Assembly (NCBI RefSeq): GCF_000003605.2
Contig: NW_003112488.1
Location: forward strand, 14,187 to 27,704
Direction of reading: 5' to 3'
From: Saccoglossus kowalevskii
Taxonomy: Eukaryota > Hemichordata > Enteropneusta > Harrimaniidae
Length of the DNA stretch: 13,518 nt
The notes under the pieces were generated by a model. It was not told where the DNA came from. It ran no database searches and worked only from the letters and a program-made list of their open reading frames with translations. How positions within the stretch are numbered: position 1 is the stretch's first letter; each line of letters starts with the position of its first letter. The position numbers were made by a program, and so were the translations under genes. Below, piece by piece: positions 1 through 8,946 of the stretch.

Positions 1-707
1 AAATCATGTGTTTCCATATACATTATGTCATAGATTCTCAGACATCTTGATCAATTTTATTGATGGATTGACCTACATGAAATTACATTCACTTATTAGG
101 CAAAGCCTATACCTTTATAATACATGCTCTGATCACACGGGAGCTATTTACAGTTTAACTTTGATTTTTAAGTGGACGTCACGAAAGATTTTTCAGAATG
201 TATCGTAGAGTGCGCTCACACACACACACACCCTAATAAATACACGTCATTTTGAAAACTAACTGAGTTTTTTACACAAAGAAGGGTAAAAGGTCAGCGA
301 CATGGAATATACATTTTTTTTTGTTTTTTTTTTTTGTTTGAGTAAATAATCAAAAAGATAGATTAAAAAAACAGTAATTGAAATAGAGTATATATAAAGT
401 ATACATTTTGTTTTTGTCATGTTTTTTGTTTGAGTAAGTAAACAAAGAATGGATTAAAAACTGAGTAATATAAGAATAAAAAATGACATTTTGAGTATAT
501 AAACTATACATTTTCAAATGCGGATAAGTATTCGATTATAATAAAAAAACAAGAAAAAACGAGTAACATTGAAAAGTCAATACACACTTTTTTCTAATCA
601 GAATCGCTTATCTGTGATAAAAAGAAAAAAAGGGAAATAATATGAAATCTATAATTATATAAAAAGGGTATAAGTTATATATACATGTGAAATTTCAAAA
701 GAATAAG
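1..707. other. AT-rich non-coding flank downstream of the protease
   Basis: I see no gene here. The stretch is AT-rich with long T and A runs. It contains a short (CA)n tract at about 217-231 and the degenerate tandem repeat listed separately. In a complete Polinton the packaging ATPase or a terminal inverted repeat could lie beyond the protease, but no Walker-type reading frame and no inverted repeat matching the right side of the window was found. The 66-codon open frame at 8-208 has no recognisable feature. Confidence 0.7.
308..515. repeat. Degenerate ~100-bp tandem repeat, two units plus a partial third
   Basis: The phrase TATACATTTT recurs at 308, 400 and 505. In the first two units it is followed by a T-rich run, then TTTGTTTGAGTAA, then an A-rich stretch containing GATTAAAAA and an AGTA/GAGTA-rich tail. 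The spacings of 92 and 105 bp show that it is degenerate. It lies just beyond the protease end of the Polinton remnant. Its function is unknown; it could be a decayed subterminal repeat or simple AT-rich host DNA. Confidence 0.7.
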
Positions 708-1207
708 TCATCTAGTAAAACTGCGTGGGAAAAAATATTTGTCATAAATAGGGAGGTTGAGTCCGGTCACGTTTTCAATATATCTGTTCACATAAAGGTC
801 ATTCAAATGTCTATCACGCGTAAAAGAGTCGGCCACGGACTTCACAGGTTCCCCTCGACATCTGCGCTGCAAGTAATACAGGACGTATTGACCACACACT
901 GTAGAGATTGTACTATTTGATGATTGTAGATCCATGTACAAACGTTTTTATCGAGAAATCTCTTAAATTCCACGTAATAGGGTTGACTACCGTACGAGTC
1001 AAAATATTCTCTGTGGTAGGGATCCTTCAGATAAAAAGCCACCCAATGTGTCCAGCCTCTGCTACTGTCATCGGTATTTGATACGAACACTGCGGGATAC
1101 TCCAACACTTTTGCCTTAGGCAGTTGATCTCTAGCATAAATGCCGAAGAACACATTTCTAGTGTACGGATTAGTCGACAGAATACGATTCAGTTGATTCG
1201 TGTTCAT
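708..1207 (-). pseudogene. PRO: Adenain-type cysteine protease of a Polinton, one frameshift
   Basis: This is the maturation protease of the adenovirus-type (C5) family, which in Polintons is thought to process capsid proteins. The ATG at 1207-1205 lies 5 bp after the major capsid stop. In the first frame the catalytic His is residue 54, in GWTHWVAFYL, and the acidic partner is Asp70, in REYFDSYGSQP. The nucleophile Cys, in STVCGQYVLYYLQRRCRG, sits in a different frame (Cys codon 896-894). A single indel between about 905 and 930 therefore separates the catalytic His/Asp from the Cys. After the shift, the frame runs to a stop at 708-710. The tail of the first frame past the break (to 842) is a shadow. 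The total of about 166 codons is shorter than typical adenain (about 200 residues), so the C-terminus may differ or be cut. The family call is firm; activity as written is not expected. Confidence 0.9.
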
Positions 1208-1212
1208 CGCAG

Positions 1213-2525
1213 CTAGAAATCAGTCAATACGTCTCTGTCAATCTCGATAACGTTGTCGTATTCAGCATAAATCAAAATGAACACAGTCTCAGTCAATGCT
1301 TGTCTGAACTGAATCTCAAGACCAATCTTTCCTTCTTGTATCAAATTGAGGTGATAATCGCTGGCCAATTCGTCGGGAGTGAGGACAAATGCGAAGATTG
1401 TGTACCCTTCGGGATATTTGTCTCTTGTGATGCCGTTGCCTAGGTCTTGACCCATTTTATTGGTACTGGTAAATAGAGTGTAATAAGCCATGATGCAACT
1501 TCTGCCACCAGCCGCCGTGAAGTACGTCTTCAATGGCTTTGCGGGAACTTGCTCGCCTCTAACGTTGAGGACGAGTGATGTGATACCGTAATTCTGGAAG
1601 TTGAATGGATTGGTTTCGTAGGATCCGTTGAAAGACGTATTAGAAACCAGACACAGGATGATCATTTTGGGCAACTGACCGAGGAATATCAAATCTTTGT
1701 TTAATGACCAGCCGGGATGGAAGTGATTTTCATAACGCATCGATCGATGGGGTATTTTGCAGTACCCTGTTTCAACGCTTCGACGTGTCCCAGTTGTACG
1801 CTGGGGCTCAACTTGACTTTTCTCACCAGGAGAGTAGCGTCGGTGATGACTACTTTGAATGCTGGATTTTCGGTTGAACTGATCAAGCAGAACTGATTTT
1901 TACTTCGATGTAATTTCAGTCTAACTTGCACCCCATTGAGTAAATACTTTGGTTGAAAAAATATGTCTCCGTGTATTCGTCTGATCATGTCGACCGTCTT
2001 ACTGAGTGATGTATACGCGTATCGATGTTTGAGTCCCATGTTAGCGTCACCATCATCGGCCCTTGGGTTTGCAACATTCATTTTTCCAGCAGTGTCCTCA
2101 AATATTGCCGCACCAATGTGCGTTGATTTGGCATCCCCTCCATAATTCAATAGCGTTTCGATCATGGCTCTGTAAGAGTAGGTGGGAGATGCGTCCGAAA
2201 TCTGCTTTCCATTTAGGTACACGTCGATTTGATTGAAGAGGGAATGCAACCACAAGTTTGCAGGCCCTACAGCGGCGTCCGCAGCCAAATTACTTCCGTT
2301 TGCATTCGTGATTTTAGCCTTGATGTGCAAAAGCGTAGAACCAATATTGATGTAGTCACTTCCGGCCAAAGGTATTACAAATTCGATCGGACCATCGGCT
2401 ATATTCGTGAGTGGGTTTACCTCTTCGTAACTTCTTTTTTCGATACTTGTCTGTGTCGGAGGAATAGTAAAGATCTCGAGTTCCGTCTTTGCGCATTCGC
2501 AGGAGTGTTCGTGTACAAAAGCCAT
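1213..2525 (-). pseudogene. MCP: Polinton major capsid protein (double jelly roll), one frameshift
   Basis: This matches the family annotated in animal genomes as F54H12.2-like, now understood as the Polinton/Maverick double jelly-roll major capsid protein. The ATG at 2525-2523 starts 2 bp after the stop of the upstream basic protein. The N-terminal 274 codons carry family-typical stretches such as GPIEFVIPLAGSDYINIG, LFNQIDVYLNGKQIS, YSYRAMIETLLNYG and VQVRLKLHRSK. That frame ends at 1701-1703. The C-terminal half continues in another frame with LIFLGQLPK, NGSYETNPFNFQNYGI and GEQVPAKPLKTYF, and stops at 1213-1215. The change of frame lies at about 1700-1712, just after SIPAG, so one indel is enough. 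Joined length is near 437 codons, which is reasonable for the family. Apart from this break the gene is clean over 1.3 kb, making it the best preserved in the element. Confidence 0.93.
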
Positions 2526-2527
2526 GT

Positions 2528-2839
2528 TCAGTCGAATATATCCGGAGATCTTCTCCTCTTCTTAGCCTTGGAAGAAATGACACGTCTCGTTGTTGTCTCT
2601 TCCTTTTGATGGTGCGTCCTCGCCCAGTTTGAGAGGGTCTTCCAAATAAATTGCTCGATACTGAAGAAGTAATATGACGACCCACAGTCTTTGCTCTACT
2701 CGAAGCTACTTTTTTAAAGTTTTTGCCTTGTACAACGTCACCTAGAATACCCAAACCGGCATCTAAACATACTTCCGATTCCATATCCGCCTTGCAGTCT
2801 CGCACCAGAAAATACATATCCTCGTCCAATCTGATTCAT
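2528..2839 (-). pseudogene. Small basic virion-type protein of a Polinton, spread over three frames
   Basis: This is a short Gly- and Lys/Arg-rich protein encoded immediately before the capsid gene, a position where Polintons carry a small basic protein compared to adenoviral core or minor virion proteins. The ATG at 2839-2837 opens a 33-codon frame with FSGARLQGGYGIGSMFR, which stops in the 2740s. The middle part, in a second frame, contains GILGDVVQGKNFKKVASSRA and later RTIKRKRQQ. The end, in a third frame, is SSKAKKRRRSPDIFD followed by TGA at 2530-2528, only 2 bp before the capsid ATG. So there is one break near 2750-2780, probably with a small deletion because the middle seems short, and another near 2565-2590. 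The lysine/arginine runs suggest nucleic-acid binding or nuclear import. Family assignment rests on position and general character and is moderately sure. Confidence 0.65.
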
Positions 2840-2904
2840 GTAGTAATTTCTATAAACCCCCACGTGAGGAGTGTAAATTTGATGTCTGTTAATTTTTCTT
2901 CACA

Positions 2905-3629
2905 CTAGCGAAGGACGAGCATCACGATCACTCGTCCGCATTGAAATGGCACCTTCTCCCCCGTATCAGACCTTATATCAATCTCCACAGTCTCAAATGT
3001 CGACGTTCGAATTGGGAGGAAGTAAGGTTTGTTGTAAGTGTAATTGACGCTATCTCCGTGGGTTCCTTCAACGTTGACTATTCTCAAGAGAGGTATGGAA
3101 ACGTCACTGACCATTTGGTGTTCGACTATATTGCAATACACGTAGAGGGTATACAAACTTCTAATGTTGGCAAGGTAGGGACTAGTGCGTCTTTCATTTG
3201 TAATTGTTGTATTTGAGGGAAATCCTAACAGTTCGGCCAATCCACCCATCAAGATTACACGAGCTCTTTCTTCGGCCGCCTCGGTCACTCTCCTTGACCT
3301 CGAATTATATGTCATCAGTATTTCATCTGGCAGACCTTTTTCTCGAATCGCGTCTAAAATCATTTCGATCGAGTTGTAGTAGCTCGGATTCAATTTCAGT
3401 TCTCCGTGATCTCTCAGATTGGGTGAGGCATCGTACTGATCCTATTTTCGTCATGTACGACGTTGTACCACGAATTTTGGTAATGGATGTTGGCCAATGC
3501 TACTTCCCAATTGCCATCTAATGAAAGCGTTCTCGGTAGTTTGACAGTGTATTTTGTCAACGTGTTGTTCGGGAACACATCGAGGGAGGCATTACTAAGG
3601 AGCGTCAAAAAGAAATCCTGCCCTGACAT
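2905..3629 (-). pseudogene. Polinton minor capsid (penton-type) protein, one frameshift
   Basis: This resembles the Polinton minor capsid protein, predicted to be a single jelly roll occupying the capsid vertices. I chose the ATG at 3629-3627 (MSGQDFFLTLLSNASLDVFP) over a GTG-like upstream codon because the family begins with this kind of segment. The first frame carries YTVKLPRTLSLDGNWEVAL and HYQNSWYNV, then ends at TGA 3413-3411. The second frame, already open before the break, carries LLGFPSN, SLYVYCNI-like (LYTLYVYCNIVEHQ), IPLLRIVNVEG and TFETVEIDIRSDTGEKVPF, typical of the family's C-terminal half. It stops at 2905-2907. The indel lies at about 3413-3450. A TATA-like box lies 43 bp upstream, overlapping the integrase stop. 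Confidence 0.86.
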
Positions 3630-3671
3630 GATGATCTTTGAAATGAATCGGGTCATCGTGTGTGTGAACAG

Positions 3672-3679
3672 TATTTATA
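3672..3679 (-). promoter_or_regulatory. TATA-box-like motif for the minor capsid gene
   Basis: On the minus strand this reads TATAAATA, 43 bp upstream of the minor capsid ATG (3629). It overlaps the TAA stop of the integrase (3677-3675). The spacing would give a very short 5' leader, as expected of a compact viral-type gene. The match and position are seen directly; promoter activity is inferred. Confidence 0.45.
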
Positions 3680-4280
3680 AACGTTGCAAGTCCCCGATCC
3701 AAGAATTAAACAAATCATCATACCCAAGCGAAACAAAATATTCCACACAGCCTTTACATTTTCTCTTGCGCAGCACTATCTCCTTTACTATTTTCTGAAG
3801 TTCTTCTTCGTAGAAAGTATCTTCCAACATTTCGCCGTTGTAATCTGAAATTTTGTAAACAGGTGGTTGCGTGTTGAGACATCCAACAATCGTGAATACC
3901 TCTTCGGTCCAATTGGGTAGGTATCATTTCTTGAAAACGTGTTTGGTTTTACTGATTCTGACTCTGTCACCGAGTTTATTAATCTTCTTCTTCCACCCTT
4001 TTTTCTCTGTGCTTAGATCACTGTACAATATGTCTCTGACCTTTTTCTGGTTCGCGTAGGTAACGAGTGAGGGTTTGATATTTATACTTCTGTGATGGGT
4101 ATTGTAAGAACATACCATGTCGTCTAATACAGGCAGATAAGTCAACGTGTTGTTCTTCGAGAAATATCTGAACATTTTTCCCTTGATGGTTCTGTTGTAT
4201 CTCTCCACAACGCTGGCTTTAGTCTCATTGCCTGTAGTAAAGAACGTATTGTCTTCGCTCTTGAGGTAGTTTTGAACAAG
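3675..4280 (-). pseudogene. INT: Polinton integrase, C-terminal remnant with chromodomain-like end
   Basis: This is the C-terminal part of a retroviral-type (rve) integrase, the enzyme that inserts the element. The open frame starts abruptly at 4280, after a stop at 4283-4281. It contains the conserved stretch around the last catalytic Glu, ETKASVVERYNRTIKGKMF (Glu codon 4205-4203), then MVCSYNTHHRSINIKPS and the SH3-like GDRVRISKTK. A stop at 3926-3924 follows a frameshift. In the next frame come YLPNWTEEVFTI, then KRKCKGCVEYFVSLGYDDLF and NSWI, a chromodomain-like motif typical of Polinton integrases, ending at TAA 3677-3675. The N-terminal zinc finger and the two catalytic Asp residues are absent, replaced by unrelated sequence beyond 4281. 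The remnant cannot be active. Confidence 0.9.
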
Positions 4281-4728
4281 TCATTAATAACATAAATGGA
4301 CATAAATTGACAAATATGATTTCTATGGCATTTTCAAGTTTATAGCACTCTCCATCCAGGTCAGCATTAATCTCAGCAAGGACACCAGATAGCACGAAAC
4401 CAGTACAACAGGTAAAATGACAAGGAAGTATACAAATCAGATCTGCAAATATGTAGAGTTGGTGTTGTGTCTGTTTGGATAAACTAGTTTGTGGCCGTGG
4501 ATTAGTTTCAATATCTCTGATAAGGACAAGATTACTTCTCATACGACAATGATACAAATAAAGAGCAAAAATCCAGAAAAATATTATCAAGTTTTTATTA
4601 TCATACAATAATATTAACAAATCATGTGAAATTTTATGTACAGAGAAACACATATTTATGCTTTGGTTGACAGAACTTCTCAAAGTTAAAAAAAAGGACC
4701 TGCGAAACTTTATACAATTGTCAGACAC
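4281..4728 (-). other. Reading frame of unknown origin with a degenerate 2A-like motif
   Basis: This is an open frame of about 150 codons inside the non-Polinton interruption. The first ATG is at 4653; a GTG at 4728 also lies in frame. It has a hydrophobic segment (LIIFFWIFALYLY) followed by NLVLIRDIETNPRPQ. The latter matches the D-I/V-E-x-N-P-G-P ribosome-skipping motif found near the N-terminus of several invertebrate non-LTR retrotransposons, except that the essential Gly is Arg (codons about 4515-4492). The rest (IFADLICILPCHFTCCTG and onward) is not recognised. It could be the 5' part of a CR1-like element, or chance. The frame runs on past 4281 into the integrase, where it is only a shadow. 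Confidence 0.3.
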
Positions 4729-6471
4729 GCAGTGAATAGTACCGGTATGTTTTTGTAATACATGCAGTTCCAGTGGCTTTGCTTTCTAAAAAAAACTTCT
4801 GGCTCTGCAACTGAAAAAACAACAACATCTAGTTGAAAGTAAGCAGAGGTTGTAGCATATGTGCTCCCATTGGCTGTTAGATTTAATTAAAACAGATATT
4901 TGAGTCTTTTTAGTACGAACAAATATTACTTAATAAATTTATACCAGCCAGAAAGAAATTGCAGTTCACACTGTACTATTTTAAACATGTTCTACCAAAG
5001 TCAAGGATGAACTAATTCACCAGTCTGTTTCCACTCTACAAAGTTGTCAAATTAATATTCATGGGATTCTGCAAAAATAAAATATTACGAATGTGCAAAA
5101 AGCCAGAGTACTTGTGTTTTTAATGTCATTAAAATCTGACCAGGGATATGCTGAATATTTCACTTGAGCTAAACCAAATGGATGCCAAGCTATCAAAAGA
5201 AATACTATTGAGAAAAATACAAAAAAATACATTTAATATAAAAGCAGATAGAAGTGCATAAAAAAAACTAATCAGCAGAGGTAGTGATCCTGTAACCTAA
5301 GTGTATGTCAAATTTCCTTTGAACTGGATTGCAGCATTCATTCTAGAAAATTGTCTCAGATTGGCTGCTAATTTGCATACTAATTTGCATACTAATTAAC
5401 ATATTGTAGTTGTATTAAAATAATATATAAAATAATATCCGGAGTTTTGAAAAAAATATATGACTATTAAGTCAACATCATTAAAATTGAGGATTACGTG
5501 AATTTGACCCCTCCCTAATATTGTATCACATATCCCTTAAAAACATGGCCGCCGTTAAGTCCATCTCAGTCGAGGTTCGTAATTTATTTTCCTGCTCATA
5601 ATGGAGATAAATTATGGTAGCTAGACATTGAAATTGCACCCTGACTTCAGTACCGAAATAAATAGCTGATTGGGAAAATGTGTCTCTGTTGACAGAGGTT
5701 CGATTTACAGATAAACTTCAACACTGGTAGGTCCCGGCATGGAGGTCCCGGTCACGAGTGTACGTAGTAACGCACTCGGGTATCATATTTACTTCAAAGG
5801 TAATTTAAAAGTGATGATAGATTCATTGATATTGAATTACAGTACTTCTCAATTTCATCATTGCTTTCAAGCAGTCACGGTTGGCCGTACTTGACTTGTG
5901 TTTTGTCAATAATTCTAGTCTAATATGTCGTCACGAAACCAACGAACACCGGAAATAGCAATCGCGCATAATAGAATCACAATCAGCGTGTTCTAAACTT
6001 TTACGTTTTTATTATTCCAGTATTTTATATGCCAAACGTAATTCCCGGGCCTCTTAAATGATGAGATAAACTTTCGATTTACACGTTTCATAATCAGTTC
6101 TTACAATAATAGCAGGATGTTTTTTTTCTGGCAAAGTGTAACCAGCACTGCGCGATCGCTAGTTTCTGACCAAAGTCAGGACACAAAATGATAAATCAAA
6201 GTTCATAATAAATACCATAAGCACAGTTTCTTACCTTTGAAACTGACGAGATAGAATTTAATCTATATAAGCCTTCTGCAAAGAAACGATACAGTCCCGG
6301 AATACAATATCCTCAAACGAAAACGACGCCGATTTTCCCAGCGGTTAGACTGGCGCATGCGCAATACGTTATGCCAGTTCTCTTGGGAGATGTTGTTAAA
6401 ACTCGGATTTTTCTGGCAAATTTCGGCATTTTTATTAGTATGAACGCACGAACGAATGAACGAACTGACAA
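4729..6471. other. Non-Polinton interruption without a recognised gene
   Basis: This 1.7-kb AT-rich stretch splits the polymerase from the integrase. No long open frame is present. Small things seen include: two copies of CTAATTTGCAT at 5368 and 5380, the reverse complement of the core of the array at 10.1-11.6 kb; an ATG GCC GCC context at 5545 on the plus strand; a paired AGGTCCCGG at about 5732 and 5747; a palindrome GCGCATGCGC at 6353-6362 that fits an NRF1 site; and a tetranucleotide-like CGAA/TGAA run at about 6447-6466 next to the polymerase breakpoint. None of these alone proves a gene. Confidence 0.6.
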
Positions 6472-8875
6472 AACTTCGTATACCTTGGTGATGCGATACC
6501 CTACTTCTTCAGCCTTTTCCAATTCAGGAGTGCACCAAACACCCGTCAGCTGGCGTTCATTGACACCATGGTGACATTCGTCTTGATTCAATGTTTCCGC
6601 GCATTTGGAACAGAGTGGGAACATCAGTTTGTTGTTTACCCTGAAAGGTAGGACTGGTATATACAATCTCCTCGGAGGTAAAACGTCGCACTTGATAATA
6701 CCGAAATAGTCCGTGGGTTTGGCGATAAAGTCTTTAATTAAGACTGTCAGGTGGCCAACTGGATATCGCGAGGTCTTATTGATGTACAGGTAGAGGCTGC
6801 AAAAGTCAACATATTCTATTTTTTCGCCTTCCTTGACCTCGTAATACAGACGCAGGGCATTGGTACAACCCAGAGAAAAGCCTCCCTGCCTCTGATAGGA
6901 TTTGAGATATCTAAGCTTCCAACAAACATCTCGACATAAGGTCCAATTTCCCTTCTGGAATTACGAACATGTTGAATATGCATGTTATTGACGTGTGCCT
7001 CGTATTCCATCCATCTTATAGCATCTGCGAATTGATTCTGGGCGCTGAGGTACCCTTTCTCAGGCACAACCCCTATTGTGTCAGGTGTCAGGAAATTCTT
7101 TCGAAATATGACATTGCACACGGAAGCGATCGTGATGCTACGGCTGAAGGGGTCAACTTTGGTGAGATCCATCATCATCGATCTAAATGCAACAACACTC
7201 CTCGAGTAAGCGCACGTCGCTCCGACAGTACTTGAGGAGTTCTTTACGTAAATCATAAACAGAGTTCTTTTCTACTTCTCCATTGTACCATGTCTAGAAT
7301 GTCTTTCTAGCCGCCTCCTTCATACCATCTGGGTCAAAATAACGAGCCCCGGGTATCGGTCCTCTGTTATTGTCTCCAGCGGTTCTCGGAAACAGGTGAG
7401 GAAAAAACCCTGTGTGTAACTCGTCTATGCCGAAGGTCTTAGGAAGTTTAGATAGAGCCAAGGGCAGGAAATTCAAGCTATCAATGAATTTGATATCTGC
7501 ACGACGGATGTATAGTTGCATGACTTTTGAACCATTCATGATGACTTTGGGTAGTATCTTGTGATTGTGACAGTATTTCAGAATCATAATTCCATCATAT
7601 CCCTTTGAATTATGCGCGATGAAAATCATCCCATTATACTCTTTTTCTAATGCCCACTCACAGAAATCTTCCAAGGTACGTGGACTATTGAACACTTTCT
7701 CTGTATTCGGTAGAATTCTCGCTATGCACAGATCTGGAATATGAGTGCAATGTTCGTCGGTCGTGCATTCAAAATCGTAAAAGACGTAGTTACCATAGCT
7801 GTCAGAGTCATCCTCCTCAAATTCTTCCATCAAATCGTCAGATTCTTGGATTTTTTTTCTATCGGTGAGTGGTTGAATGTAACACAGGTGCTCATACGTC
7901 TGAAAAGACTTGCAGGTTTTGTAGTAAACTTTGTTACATTTGTGAGACCCATCACGATATTTGAGGAGTTTGAGACATTTTTCGCAACGTTGAACTGACT
8001 GGCAGAGAGTTTTTTCCCATTAACCGACTTTTGATGCCTTTCGAAACATTCTTCAATCTTGAAAAATCTGTGACAATTTCCACATTTTTGCCATCGTGTA
8101 ACTACGCAGTTCCATTGATTTCCACAACTCAAACACCCCGTTGGACACATGTGGTCGTAAATAAGACTTGTCACATTGAGTGCAATAGTAGTCCTTTCCC
8201 AGAAAACCAGTCATTTTTGTGATGACATTGTAGTGTTTATCTTTCAGAAACAGATATATGTCTTTGGAACCTTCTGCGGCATTGCCCACAAAGATGATGG
8301 AGTCAAAATCATCTTGCGACAATACGTGTATTTTGAAATCGGGTAACACGTTGCCACATGGTCCATGTTCTGTAAAAGTTCTCTAGCTTGGACTATTTGC
8401 ATAGAGTAGTACGCCGTTTTTTCCTCTTTATAGAATCCCACACCGATGGTGGATTTTCGTCTTTTGTGGCGTGTGCCATGGCGACCACGATTGCTCATGC
8501 GCAACACATCTGGTCAACGGAAACGATTTCAATGACAGATTTGGAATTTTTCAATCTGTCTGCAATCTTCGTATCAAACTGTCCCTTCCTCTCACGTGTT
8601 TTGCCGGCACCAAGGGACATTTCAACAGATACCGTCCTGATGGTGATGTTTTCCTTGAGGGATATATCTTGGTAGGATTGTAGAATCCTCTCCACTTTGG
8701 ACATCACCTTGTCGACATTCATGTCCTCAACCGGTATAAATGGTAGCCAAATTTCGTTGTTCAAGTTGGGTACGTTTATGGAAATGCGAATTTGGTCACG
8801 TCTGTCAAGGTCAGAGGTGACCAGTTCGAGCAGTTGATGAAAGGTTGCGTGTAATACTATAAAGTACTTGTAGAA
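6472..8875 (-). pseudogene. PolB: Polinton protein-primed family B DNA polymerase, truncated and broken
   Basis: This is the replicative polymerase of Polintons. From the 5' side: an N-terminal region (FHQLLELVTSDLDRRDQIRI, IWLPFIPVEDMNVDKVMSKV); a Cys-rich zone (YYCTQCDKSY, CPTGCLSCGNQWNC, CGNCHRFF, CEKCLKLLKYRDG); exonuclease I as YDFECT (about 7776), II as AHNSKGYDG (about 7611-7594) and III as YCRSD (7230-7216); then IEYVDFCSLY, palm motif A (6807-6790), where the usual following Pro is Leu; and a CSKCAETLNQDECHH / WCTPELEKAEEVGYRITKVY segment. Homology ends at about 6472, so motifs B and C and the thumb are missing. Lesions: TGA 8497-8495 (fits CGA to TGA decay), TAG 7296-7294, and frame changes near 8417-8422 (a run of six A), 8345-8375, 8150-8165, 8000-8012, 7185-7205 and 6865-6885. 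The 5' boundary is a splice-acceptor-like TTTTTTATAG ending at 8876. The gene is dead. Confidence 0.95.
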
Positions 8876-8946
8876 CTATAAAAAACAAACAACAACAACA
8901 AAAAGATTAAAGAAAAAGAAGAAAAACAAATTTCAACTTACGTTAC

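Noticed and set aside
2356-2522. Extension of the small basic protein frame into the capsid gene on the same strand
   Set aside because: The basic protein's real C-terminus (KKRRRSPDIFD) is in another frame and stops just before the capsid ATG; the overlap is a shadow created by a frameshift.
1963-3798. Several plus-strand open frames of 60-126 codons across the capsid genes
   Set aside because: They are antisense to strongly conserved capsid coding and show no domain or composition of their own.
5545-5580. Plus-strand start ATG GCC GCC GTT AAG as a host first exon
   Set aside because: The frame stops after 19 codons and the only donor (GTTCGT) is weak; context alone is not enough.
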